In this document: piece by piece, positions 52,399 through 64,000 of the stretch
How positions within the stretch are numbered: position 1 is the stretch's first letter
Layout: each line of letters opens with the position of its first letter
Assembly (NCBI GenBank): GCA_945910005.1
Contig: CAMDTW010000165.1
Span: 248,001 to 312,000, forward strand
DNA from: Isoperla grammatica
Lineage: Eukaryota; Arthropoda; Insecta; Plecoptera; Perlodidae
Reading direction: 5' to 3'
Length of the DNA stretch: 64,000 nucleotides
Translations under genes and position numbers: made by a program
The notes under the pieces: generated by a model
What the model saw: only the letters and a program-made list of their open reading frames with translations
What the model was told of the DNA's origin: nothing
Databases searched by the model: none

Positions 52399-55300
52399 CT
52401 TAGAGCAGGGTTTATCAAGTACAGTCACCTTCACAAGCGTTGAAACATGTGTTGTCTTCATATGTTGCATGTAGTTGCTCTCATGTCACTGACTTTGCGC
52501 AGGGTTTATCAAGTACAGTCACCTTCACAAGCGAGGCAACATGCGTTGTCTTCATATGTTGCATGTAGTTGCTTTCATGTCACTCACTTAGCGCAGGGTA
52601 AATCTCGTACAGTCACCTTCACAAGCGAGGAAACATGAGTTGTCCTCATATGTTGCATGTAGTTGTTCTCATGTAACTGACTTAGCGCAGGGTTTATCAA
52701 GTACAGTCACCGTCACAAGCGAGGAAACATGCGTTGTCTTCATATGTTGCATGTAGTGGCTCTCATGTCTCTGACATAGCGCAGGGTTTATCACGAACAG
52801 TCACCGTCACAAGCGAGGAAGCATGCGTTGTCTTCATATGTTGCATGTAGTTGCTCTCATATCACTGACTTAGCGCAGGGTTTATCACGTACAGTCACCT
52901 TCACAAGCGAGGAAACATGCGTTGTCTTCATATGTTGCATGTAGTTGCTCTCATGTCACTGACTTAGCGCAGGGTTTATCAAGTACAGTCACCGTCACAA
53001 TAGAGAAAATATGCATTGTCTTCATATGTTGCATGTAGTTGCTCTCATGTCACTGACTTAGCGCAAGGTTTATCACGTACAGTTAACTTCACATCGAGGA
53101 AACATGCGTTGTCTTCATATGTTGCATGTAGTTGCTCTCATGTCACTGACTTAGCGCAGGCTTTATCAAGTATAGTCACCTTCACAAGCGAGGAAACATG
53201 CGTTGTCTTCATATGTTGCATGTAGTTGCTCTCATGTCACTGACATAGCGCAGGGTTTATCAAGTACAGTCACCTTCACAAGCGAGGAAACATGCGTTGT
53301 CTTCATATGTTGTATGTAGTTGCTCTCATGTCACTGACTAAGGGCAGGGTTTATCAAGTACAGTCACCTTCATAAGCGAGGAAACATGCGTTGTCTTCAT
53401 ATGTTGCATGTAGTTGCTCTCATGTCACTGACTTAGCGCAGGGTTTATCAAGTACAGTCACCTTCACAAGCGTGGAAACATGTTTTGTCTTCATATGTTG
53501 CATGTAGTTGCTCTCATGTCACTGACTTTGCGCATGGTTTATCAAGTACAGTCACCTTCACAAGCGAGGAAACATGCGTTGTCTTCATATGTTGCATGTA
53601 GTTGCTCTCATGTCACTGACTTAGAGCAGGGTTTATCAAGTACAGTCACCTTCACAAGCGTGGAAACATGAGTTGTCTTCATATGTTGCATGTAGTTGCT
53701 CTCATGTCACTGACTTTGCGCAGGGTTTATCAAGTACAGTCACCTTCACAAGCGAGGCAACATGCGTTGTCTTCATATGTTGCATGTAGTTGCTTTCATG
53801 TCACTCACTTAGCGCAGGGTTAATCTCGTACAGTCACCTTCACAAGCGAGGAAACATGAGTTGTCCTCATATGTTGCATGTAGTTGTTCTCATGTAACTG
53901 ACTTAGCGCAGGGTTTATCAAGCACAGTCACCGTCACAAGCGAGGAAACATGCGTTGTCTTCATATGTTGCATGTAGTGGCTCTCATGTCTCTGACATAG
54001 CGCAGGGTTTATCACGAACAGTCACCGTCACAAGCGAGGAAGCATGCGTTGTCTTCATATGTTGCATGTAGTTGCTCTCATATCACTGACTTAGCGCAGG
54101 GTTTATCACGTACAGTCACCTTCACAAGCGAGGAAACATGCGTTGTCTTCATATGTTGCATGTAGTTGCTCTCATGTCACTGACTTAGCGCAGGGTTTAT
54201 CAAGTACAGTCACCGTCACAATAGAGAAAACATGCATTGTCTTCATATGTTGCATGTAGTTGCTCTCATGTCACTGACTAAGCGCAAGGTTTATCACGTA
54301 CAGTTACCTTCACATCGAGGAAACATGCGTTGTCTTCATATGTTGCATGTAGTTGCTCTCATGTCACTGACTTAGCGCAGGCTTTATCAAGTATAGTCAC
54401 CTTCACAAGCGAGGAAACATGCGTTGTCTTCATATGTTGCATGTAGTTGCTCTCATGTCACTGACATAGCGCAGGGTTTATCAAGTACAGTCACCTTCAC
54501 AAGCGAGGAAACATGCGTTGTCTTCATATGTTGTATGTAGTTGCTCTCATGTCACTGACTAAGGGCAGGGTTTATCAAGTACAGTCACCTTCATAAGCGA
54601 GGAAACATGCGTTGTCTTCATATGTTGCATGTAGTTGCTCTCATGTCACTGACTTAGCGCAGGGTATATCAAGTACAGTCACCTTCACAAGCGTGGAAAC
54701 ATGTTTTGTCTTCATATGTTGCATGTAGTTGCTCTCATGTCACTGACTTTGCGCATGGTTTATCAAGTACAGTCACCTTCACAAGCGAGGAAACATGCGT
54801 TGTCTTCATATGTTGCATGTAGTTGCTCTCATGTCACTGACTTAGAGCAGGGTTTATCAAGTACAGTCACCTTCACAAGCGTGGAAACATGTGTTGTCTT
54901 CATATGTTGCATGTAGTTGCTCTCATGTCACTGACTTTGCGCAGGGTTTATCAAGTACAGTCACCTTCACAAGCGAGGCAACATGCGTTGTCTTCATATG
55001 TTGCATGTAGTTGCTTTCATGTCACTCACTTAGCGCAGGGTTAATCTCGTACAGTCACCTTCACAAGCGAGGAAACATGAGTTGTCCTCATATGTTGCAT
55101 GTAGTTGTTCTCATGTAACTGACTTAGCGCAGGGTTTATCAAGCACAGTCACCGTCACAAGCGAGGAAACATGCGTTGTCTTCATATGTTGCATGTAGTG
55201 GCTCTCATGTCTCTGACATAGCGCAGGGTTTATCACGAACAGTCACCGTCACAAGCGAGGAAGCATGCGTTGTCTTCATATGTTGCATGTAGTTGCTCTC

Positions 55301-56061
55301 ATATCACTGACTTAGCGCAGGGTTTATCACGTACAGTCACCTTCACAAGCGAGGTAACATGCGTTGTCTTCATATGTTGCATGTAGTTGCTCTCATGTCA
55401 CTGACTTAGCGCAGGGTTTATCAAGTACAGTCACCGTCACAATAGAGAAAACATGCATTGTCTTCATATGTTGCATGTAGTTGCTCTCATGTCACTGACT
55501 TAGCGCAAGGTTTATCACGTACAGTTACCTTCACATCGAGGAAACATGCGTTGTCTTCATATGTTGCATGTAGTTGCTCTCATGTCACTGACTTAGCGCA
55601 GGCTTTATCAAGTATAGTCACCTTCACAAGCGAGGAAACATGCGTTGTCTTCATATGTTGCATGTAGTTGCTCTCATGTCACTGACATAGCGCAGGGTTT
55701 ATCAAGTACAGTCACCTTCACAAGCGAGGAAACATGCGTTGTCTTCATATGTTGTATGTAGTTGCTCTCATGTCACTGACTAAGGGCAGGGTTTATCAAG
55801 TACAGTCACCTTCATAAGCGAGGAAACATGCGTTGTCTTCATATGTTGCATGTAGTTGCTCTCATGTCACTGACTTAGCGCAGGGTTTATCAAGTACAAT
55901 CACCTTCACAAGCGTGGAAACATGTTTTGTCTTCATATGTTGCATGTAGTTGCTCTCATGTCACTGACTTTGCGCATGGTTTATCAAGTACAGTCACCTT
56001 CACAAGCGAGGAAACATGCGTTGTCTTCATATGTTGCATGTCGTTGCTCTCATGTCACTGA
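52399..56061 (+). repeat. Three tandem copies of the 1,221-bp, 13-monomer unit
   Basis: Units start at CTTAGAGCAG at 52,399, 53,620 and 54,841, exactly 1,221 bp apart, and the next CTTAG is at 56,062. The first unit has GCGTTGAAAC (52,440), GGTAAATCTCG and GAAAATATG variants. The second has GACTAAGCGCAAGG. The third ends with CATGTCGTTG. This run has one unit more than the runs at 44,883 and 61,136. Confidence 0.88.
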
Positions 56062-59000
56062 CTTAGCGCAGGGTTTATCAAGTACAGTCACCTTCACAAG
56101 CGAGGAAACATGCGTTGTCTTCATATGTTGCATGTTGTTGCTCTCATGTCACTGACTTAGCGCAGGGTTTATCAAGTATAGTCACCTTCACAAGCGAGGA
56201 AACATGCGTTGTCTTCATATGTTGCATATAGTTGCTCTCATGTCACTGACTTAGCGCAGGGTTTATCAAGTACAGTCACCGTCACAAGCGGGAAAACATG
56301 CGTTGTCTTCATATGTTGCATGTAGCTGCTTTCATGTCACTGACTTAGTGCAGGGTTTATCAAGTACAGTCGCCTTCACAAGCGAGGGAACATGCGTTGT
56401 CTTCATATGTTGCATGCAGTTTCATTCATGTCACTGACTCAGTGCAGGCTTTATCTAGTACAGTCACCGTCACAAGCGGGAAAACATGCGTTGTCTTCAT
56501 ATGTTGCATGTAGTTGCTCTCATGTCACTGACTTAGCGCAGGGTTTATCACGTACAGTCACCGTCACAAGCGAGGAAACATAAGTTTTCTTCATATGTCG
56601 CATTTAGTTGCTCTCATGTCACTGACTTCACGCAGGGTTTATTAAGTACAGTCACCTTTACAAGCGAGGAAACATGCGTTGTCTTCATATGTTGCATGTA
56701 ATTGCTCTCATGTCACTGACTTAGCGCAGGGTTTATCACGTACAGTCACCTTCACAAGCGAGCAAACATGCGTTGTCTTCATATGTTGCATGTAGTTGCT
56801 CTCATGTCACTGACTTAGCGCAGGGTTTATCAAGTACAGTCACCGTCACATGCGAGGAAACATGCATTGTCTTCATATGTTGCATGTAGTTGCTCTCATG
56901 TCACTGACTTAGCGCAGGGTTTATCACGTACAGTCACCTCTACAAGCGAAGAAACATGCGTTGTCTTTATATGTTGCATGTCGTTGCTCTCATGTCACCG
57001 ACTTAGCGCAGGGTTTATCAAGTACAGTCACCGTCACAAGCGGGAATACATGCGTTGTCTTCATATGTTGCATGTAGTTGCTCTCATGTCACTGACTTAG
57101 CGCAGGGTTTATCAAGTACAGTCACCGTCACAAACGGGAAAACATGCGTTGTCTTCATATTTTGCATGTAGTTGCTCTCATGTCACTGACATAGCGCAGG
57201 GTTTATCACGTACAGTCACCGTCACAAACGAGGAAACATGAGTTGTCTTTATATGTTGCATGTAGTTACTCTCATGTCACTGACATAGCGCAGGGTTTAT
57301 CACGTACAGTCACCGTCACAAGCGAGGAAACATGAGTTGTCCTCATATGTTGCATGTAGTTGTTCTCATGTAACTGACTTAGCGCAGGGTTTATCAAGTA
57401 CAGTCACCGTCACAAGCGAGGAAACATGCGTTGTCTTCATATGTTGCATGTAGTGGCTCTCATGTCTCTGACATAGCGCAGGGTTTATCACGAACAGTCA
57501 CCGTCACAAGCGAGGAAGCATGCGTTGTCTTCATATGTTGCATGTAGTTGCTCTCATATCACTGACTTAGCGCAGGGTTTATCACGTACAGTCACCTTCA
57601 CAAGCGAGGAAACATGCGTTGTCTTCATATGTTGCATGTAGTTGCTCTCATGTCACTGACTTAGCGCAGGGTTTATCAAGTACAGTCACCGTCACAATAG
57701 AGAAAACATGCATTGTCTTCATATGTTGCATGTAGTTGCTCTCATGTCACTGACTTAGCGCAAGGTTTATCACGTACAGTTAACTTCACATCGAGGAAAC
57801 ATGCGTTGTCTTCATATGTTGCATGTAGTTGCTCTCATGTCACTGACTTAGCGCAGGCTTTATCAAGTATAGTCACCTTCACAAGCGAGGAAACATGCGT
57901 TGTCTTCATATGTTGCATGTAGTTGCTCTCATGTCACTGACATAGCGCAGGGTTTATCAAGTACAGTCACCTTCACAAGCGAGGAAACATGCGTTGTCTT
58001 CATATGTTGTATGTAGTTGCTCTCATGTCACTGACTAAGGGCAGGGTTTATCAAGTACAGTCACCTTCATAAGCGAGGAAACATGCGTTGTCTTCATATG
58101 TTGCATGTAGTTGCTCTCATGTCACTGACTTAGCGCAGGGTATATCAAGTACAGTCACCTTCACAAGCGTGGAAACATGTTTTGTCTTCATATGTTGCAT
58201 GTAGTTGCTCTCATGTCACTGACTTTGCGCATGGTTTATCAAGTACAGTCACCTTCACAAGCGAGGAAACATGCGTTGTCTTCATATGTTGCATGTAGTT
58301 GCTCTCATGTCACTGACTTTGCGCAGGGTTTATCAAGTACAGTCACCTTCACAAGCGAGGCAACATGCGTTGTCTTCATATGTTGCATGTAGTTGCTTTC
58401 ATGTCACTCACTTAGCGCAGGGTTAATCTCGTACAGTCACCTTCACAAGCGAGGAAACATGAGTTGTCCTCATATGTTGCATGTAGTTGTTCTCATGTAA
58501 CTGACTTAGCGCAGGGTTTATCAAGCACAGTCACCGTCACAAGCGAGGAAACATGCGTTGTCTTCATATGTTGCATGTAGTGGCTCTCATGTCTCTGACA
58601 TAGCGCAGGGTTTATCACGAACAGTCACCGTCACAAGCGAGGAAGCATGCGTTGTCTTCATATGTTGCATGTAGTTGCTCTCATATCACTGACTTAGCGC
58701 AGGGTTTATCACGTACAGTCACCTTCACAAGCGAGGTAACATGCGTTGTCTTCATATGTTGCATGTAGTTGCTCTCATGTCACTGACTTAGCGCAGGGTT
58801 TATCAAGTACAGTCACCGTCACAATAGAGAAAACATGCATTGTCTTCATATGTTGCATGTAGTTGCTCTCATGTCACTGACTCAGCGCAAGGTTTATCAC
58901 GTACAGTTACCTTCACATCGAGGAAACATGCGTTGTCTTCATATGTTGCATGTAGTTGCTCTCATGTCACTGACTTAGCGCAGGCTTTATCAAGTATAGT

Positions 59001-61135
59001 CACCTTCACAAGCGAGGAAACATGCGTTGTCTTCATATGTTGCATTTAGTTGCTCTCATGTCACTGACATAGCGCAGGGTTTATCAAGTACAGTCACCTT
59101 CACAAGCGAGGAAACATGCGTTGTCTTCATATGTTGTATGTAGTTGCTCTCATGTCACTGACTAAGGGCAGGGTTTATCAAGTACAGTCACCTTCATAAG
59201 CGAGGAAACATGCGTTGTCTTCATATGTTGCATGTAGTTGCTCTCATGTCACTGACTTAGCGCAGGGTTTATCAAGTACAATCACCTTCACAAGCGTGGA
59301 AACATGTTTTGTCTTCATATGTTGCATGTAGTTGCTCTCATGTCACTGACTTTGCGCATGGTTTATCAAGTACAGTCACCTTCACAAGCGAGGAAACATG
59401 CGTTGTCTTCATATGTTGCATGTCGTTGCTCTCATGTCACTGACTTAGCGCAGGGTTTATCAAGTACAGTCACCTTCACAAGCGAGGAAACATGCGTTGT
59501 CTTCATATGTTGCATGTTGTTGCTCTCATGTCACTGACTTAGCGCAGGGTTTATCAAGTATAGTCACCTTCACAAGCGAGGAAACATGCGTTGTCTTCAT
59601 ATGTTGCATATAGTTGCTCTCATGTCACTGACTTAGCGCAGGGTTTATCAAGTACAGTCACCGTCACAAGCGGGAAAACATGCGTTGTCTTCATATGTTG
59701 CATGTAGCTGCTTTCATGTCACTGACTTAGTGCAGGGTTTATCAAGTACAGTCGCCTTCACAAGCGAGGGAACATGCGTTGTCTTCATATGTTGCATGCA
59801 GTTGCATTCATGTCACTGACTCAGTGCAGGGTTTATCTAGTACAGTCACCGTCACAAGCGGGAAAACATGCGTTGTCTTCATATGTTGCATGTAGTTGCT
59901 CTCATGTCACTGACTTAGCGCAGGGTTTATCACGTACAGTCACCGTCACAAGCGAGGAAACATAAGTTTTCTTCATATGTCGCATGTAGTTGCTCTCATG
60001 TCACTGACTTCACGCAGGGTTTATTAAGTACAGTCACCTTTACAAGCGAGGAAACATGCGTTGTCTTCATATGTTGCATGTAATTGCTCTCATGTCACTG
60101 ACTTAGCGCAGGGTTTATCACGTACAGTCACCTTCACAAGCGAGCAAACATGCGTTGTCTTCATATGTTGCATGTAGTTGCTCTCATGTCACTGACTTAG
60201 CGCAGGGTTTATCAAGTACAGTCACCGTCACATGCGAGGAAACATGCATTGTCTTCATATGTTGCATGTAGTTGCTCTCATGTCACTGACTTAGCGCAGG
60301 GTTTATCACGTACAGTCACCTCTACAAGCGAAGAAACATGCGTTGTCTTTATATGTTGCATGTCGTTGCTCTCATGTCACCGACTTAGCGCAGGGTTTAT
60401 CAAGTACAGTCACCGTCACAAGCGGGAATACATGCGTTGTCTTCATATGTTGCATGTAGTTGCTCTCATGTCACTGACTTAGCGCAGGGTTTATCAAGTA
60501 CAGTCACCGTCACAAACGGGAAAACATGCGTTGTCTTCATATTTTGCATGTAGTTGCTCTCATGTCACTGACATAGCGCAGGGTTTATCACGTACAGTCA
60601 CCGTCACAAACGAGGAAACATGAGTTGTCTTTATATGTTGCATGTAGTTACTCTCATGTCACAGACATAGCGCAGGGTTTATCACGTACAGTCACCGTCA
60701 CAAGCGAGGAAACATGAGTTGTCTTCATATGTTGCATGTAGTGGCTTTCATGTCACTGACTTAGCGCAGGGTTTATCAAGTACAGTCACCTTTACAAGCG
60801 AGGAAACATGCGTTGTCTTCATATGTTGCATGTAGTTGCTCTCATGTCACTGACTTAGCGCAGGGTTTATCACGTACAGTCACCTTCACAAGCGAGGAAA
60901 CATGCGTTGTCTTCATATGTTGCATGTAGTTGCTCTCATGTCACTGACTAAGCGCAGGGTTTATCAAGTACAGTCACCGTCACAAGCGAGGAAATATGCG
61001 TTGTCTTCATATGTTGCATGTAGTTGCTCTAATGTCACTGACTTAGCGCAGGGTTTATCAAGTACAGTCACCTTCACAAGCGAGGAAACATGCGTTGTCT
61101 TCATATGTTGCATGTAGTTGCTCTCATGTCACTGA
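56062..61135 (+). repeat. 5,074-bp intercore segment, copy B
   Basis: It has the same length and monomer order as 47,325-52,398. With the three core units before it, it forms the 8,737-bp superunit (3 x 1,221 + 5,074 = 8,737). Private changes include GCATTTAG at 56,600 and at 59,042, and CTCTAATG at 61,028. Confidence 0.88.
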
Positions 61136-63577
61136 CTTAGAGCAGGGTTTATCAAGTACAGTCACCTTCACAAGCGTGGAAACATGTGTTGTCTTCATAT
61201 GTTGCATGTAGTTGCTCTCATGTCACTGACTTTGCGCAGGGTTTATCAAGTACAGTCACCTTCACAAGCGAGGCAACATGCGTTGTCTTCATATGTTGCA
61301 TGTAGTTGCTTTCATGTCACTCACTTAGCGCAGGGTAAATCTCGTACAGTCACCTTCACAAGCGAGGAAACATGAGTTGTCCTCATATGTTGCATGTAGT
61401 TGTTCTCATGTAACTGACTTAGCGCAGGGTTTATCAAGTACAGTCACCGTCACAAGCGAGGAAACATGCGTTGTCTTCATATGTTGCATGTAGTGGCTCT
61501 CATGTCTCTGACATAGCGCAGGGTTTATCACGAACAGTCACCGTCACAAGCGAGGAAGCATGCGTTGTCTTCATATGTTGCATGTAGTTGCTCTCATATC
61601 ACTGACTTAGCGCAGGGTTTATCACGTACAGTCACCTTCACAAGCGAGGAAACATGCGTTGTCTTCATATGTTGCATGTAGTTGCTCTCATGTCACTGAC
61701 TTAGCGCAGGGTTTATCAAGTACAGTCACCGTCACAATAGAGAAAATATGCATTGTCTTCATATGTTGCATGTAGTTGCTCTCATGTCACTGACTTAGCG
61801 CAAGGTTTATATCGTACAGTTAACTTCACATCGAGGAAACATGCGTTGTCTTCATATGTTGCATGTAGTTGCTCTCATGTCACTGACTTAGCGCAGGCTT
61901 TATCAAGTATAGTCACCTTCACAAGCGAGGAAACATGCGTTGTCTTCATATGTTGCATGTAGTTGCTCTCATGTCACTGACATAGCGCAGGGTTTATCAA
62001 GTACAGTCACCTTCACAAGCGAGGAAACATGCGTTGTCTTCATATGTTGTATGTAGTTGCTCTCATGTCACTGACTAAGGGCAGGGTTTATCAAGTACAG
62101 TCACCTTCATAAGCGAGGAAACATGCGTTGTCTTCATATGTTGCATGTAGTTGCTCTCATGTCACTGACTTAGCGCAGGGTTTATCAAGTACAGTCACCT
62201 TCACAAGCGTGGAAACATGTTTTGTCTTCATATGTTGCATGTAGTTGCTCTCATGTCACTGACTTTGCGCATGGTTTATCAAGTACAGTCACCTTCACAA
62301 GCGAGGAAACATGCGTTGTCTTCATATGTTGCATGTAGTTGCTCTCATGTCACTGACTTAGAGCAGGGTTTATCAAGTACAGTCACCTTCACAAGCGTGG
62401 AAACATGTGTTGTCTTCATATGTTGCATGTAGTTGCTCTCATGTCACTGACTTTGCGCAGGGTTTATCAAGTACAGTCACCTTCACAAGCGAGGCAACAT
62501 GCGTTGTCTTCATATGTTGCATGTAGTTGCTTTCATGTCACTCACTTAGCGCAGGGTTAATCTCGTACAGTCACCTTCACAAGCGAGGAAACATGAGTTG
62601 TCCTCATATGTTGCATGTAGTTGTTCTCATGTAACTGACTTAGCGCAGGGTTTATCAAGCACAGTCACCGTCACAAGCGAGGAAACATGCGTTGTCTTCA
62701 TATGTTGCATGTAGTGGCTCTCATGTCTCTGACATAGCGCAGGGTTTATCACGAACAGTCACCGTCACAAGCGAGGAAGCATGCGTTGTCTTCATATGTT
62801 GCATGTAGTTGCTCTCATATCACTGACTTAGCGCAGGGTTTATCACGTACAGTCACCTTCACAAGCGAGGAAACATGCGTTGTCTTCATATGTTGCATGT
62901 AGTTGCTCTCATGTCACTGACTTAGCGCAGGGTTTATCAAGTACAGTCACCGTCACAATAGAGAAAACATGCATTGTCTTCATATGTTGCATGTAGTTGC
63001 TCTCATGTCACTGACTAAGCGCAAGGTTTATCACGTACAGTTACCTTCACATCGAGGAAACATGCGTTGTCTTCATATGTTGCATGTAGTTGCTCTCATG
63101 TCACTGACTTAGCGCAGGGTTTATCAAGTATAGTCACCTTCACAAGCGAGGAAACATGCGTTGTCTTCATATGTTGCATGTAGTTGCTCTCATGTCACTG
63201 ACATAGCGCAGGGTTTATCAAGTACAGTCACCTTCACAAGCTAGGAAACATGCGTTGTCTTCATATGTTGTATGTAGTTGCTCTCATGTCACTGACTAAG
63301 GGCAGGGTTTATCAAGTACAGTCACCTTCATAAGCGAGGAAACATGCGTTGTCTTCATATGTTGCATGTAGTTGCTCTCATGTCACTGACTTAGCGCAGG
63401 GTTTATCAAGTACAATCACCTTCACAAGCGTGGAAACATGTTTTGTCTTCATATGTTGCATGTAGTTGCTCTCATGTCACTGACTTTGCGCATGGTTTAT
63501 CAAGTACAGTCACCTTCACAAGCGAGGAAACATGCGTTGTCTTCATATGTTGCATGTCGTTGCTCTCATGTCACTGA
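61136..63577 (+). repeat. Two tandem copies of the 1,221-bp, 13-monomer unit
   Basis: Units start at 61,136 and 62,357. Their sequences follow the units at 52,399 and 53,620 (offset 8,737), including GGTAAATCTCG, GAAAATATG and GACTAAGCGCAAGG. The final monomer, however, carries CATGTCGTTG, which in the previous superunit closes the third unit. A private TTATATCG is at 61,807 and GCTAGGAAAC at 63,240. Confidence 0.85.
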
Positions 63578-64000
63578 CTTAGCGCAGGGTTTATCAAGTA
63601 CAGTCACCTTCACAAGCGAGCAAACATGCGTTGTCTTCATATGTTGCATGTAGGTGCTCTCATGTCACTGACTTAGCGCAGGGTTTATCAAGTACAGTCA
63701 CCGTCACATGCGAGGAAACATGCATTGTTTTCATATGTTGCATGTAGTTGCTCTCATGTCACTGACTTAGCGCAGGGTTTATCACGTACAGTCACATTCA
63801 CAAGCGAAGAAACATGCGTTGTCTTTATATGTTGCATGTCGTTGCTCTCATGTCACCGACTTAGCGCAGGGTTTATCAAGTACAGTCACCGTCACAAGCG
63901 GGAATACATGCGTTGTCTTCATATGTTGCATGTAGTTGCTCTCATGTCACTGACTAAGCGCAGGGTTTATCAAGTACAGTCACCGTCACAAACGGGAAAA
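63578..64000 (+). repeat. Start of a shortened intercore segment
   Basis: After the core run the order jumps to the GCGAGCAAAC / CACATGCGAGG / GCATTG / CATGTCGTTG with CACCGAC / GGGAATAC series. From 63,615 this corresponds to 60,140 onward (offset 3,475), not to the expected start of the intercore segment at 56,062. Part of the segment is therefore missing in this copy. The window ends within a monomer (ACGGGAAAA). Confidence 0.7.

Larger units (their letters stand above)
1..64000 (+). repeat. Satellite DNA array, 94-bp monomer, about 680 head-to-tail copies
   Basis: Every line of the window reads as the same 94-bp unit. Fixed landmarks such as CATATGTTGCATGTAG, GCGCAGGGTTTATCA and CACAAGCGAGGAAACATG recur every 94 bases from the first to the last base. 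All copies run in the same direction. Monomers differ from each other mostly by a few substitutions. Length variants are rare: 97 bp from a TAT insertion, 95 bp from a 1-bp insertion and 93 bp from 1-bp deletions. No non-satellite sequence was seen, and the array is cut mid-monomer at both edges. Established knowledge: long homogeneous tandem arrays of this kind are typical of eukaryotic constitutive heterochromatin, often at centromeres or subtelomeres. Which compartment and which species cannot be told from the sequence, and I do not recognise the family. Confidence 0.98.

Noticed and set aside
1..64000. CRISPR array
   Set aside because: Regular repeats invite the idea, but there are no unique spacers. 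The whole 94-bp unit repeats, with no alternation of conserved and variable parts and no cas genes.
1..64000. Transposable element, viral or ribosomal DNA insertions
   Set aside because: I saw no terminal repeats, poly-A tracts, target-site duplications or foreign stretches. Every segment can be read as satellite monomers.
1..64000. Promoters, terminators or RNA genes
   Set aside because: Any motif found here recurs hundreds of times with the monomer and has no gene to serve. Nothing resembles tRNA, 5S or other RNA gene structure.

Overview
The whole 64,000-base window is one uninterrupted, head-to-tail tandem array of a single satellite DNA family. The basic monomer is 94 bp, so the window holds about 680 monomers. 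All are in the same orientation and about 45% G+C (42 of 94 bases in the reference monomer at 5527-5620). The array begins and ends inside a monomer, so it continues past both edges. I found no unrelated sequence: no gene, RNA gene, transposable element, inverted segment or spacer. This points to a eukaryotic heterochromatic block (centromeric, pericentromeric, subtelomeric or other). I do not recognise the monomer and cannot name the organism.

The structure above the monomer is rich. Shared rare variants show that the monomers are arranged in modules and that long blocks were copied as units, in steps close to multiples of 94 bp. Variants used include a 3-bp insertion (97-bp monomer), 1-bp deletions (93-bp monomers) and substitutions. 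Left part (1 to about 19.8 kb): 1-2,130 is a relative of 22,001-24,130 at an offset of exactly 22,000 bp. A block at 4,551-10,025 recurs at 11,132-16,606 (offset 6,581), and a third copy lies at 28,523 to about 35,010. Middle (about 19.8-46 kb): a 5.0-5.1 kb block is tandemly duplicated (about 19,790-24,770 and 24,771-29,846), followed by mosaic copies of earlier blocks (34.4-38.2, 38.2-40.9, 41.0-43.4 and 43.8-46.1 kb).

Right part (about 44.9-64 kb): this is the most regular section. A 13-monomer higher-order unit of 1,221 bp occurs as runs of two (44,883-47,324), three (52,399-56,061) and two (61,136-63,577) copies. The runs are separated by two near-identical 5,074-bp segments (47,325-52,398 and 56,062-61,135). 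Three core units plus one 5,074-bp segment give the 8,737-bp superunit that repeats here.

No genes work together here. The open frames that can be drawn through the repeats are by-products of a 94-bp (3n+1) period. I saw no evidence of an undescribed gene system. What deserves attention is the layered higher-order organisation, its recombination breakpoints and the conserved dyad in the monomer. Block boundaries were read by eye from shared variants and are good to roughly one monomer unless stated.
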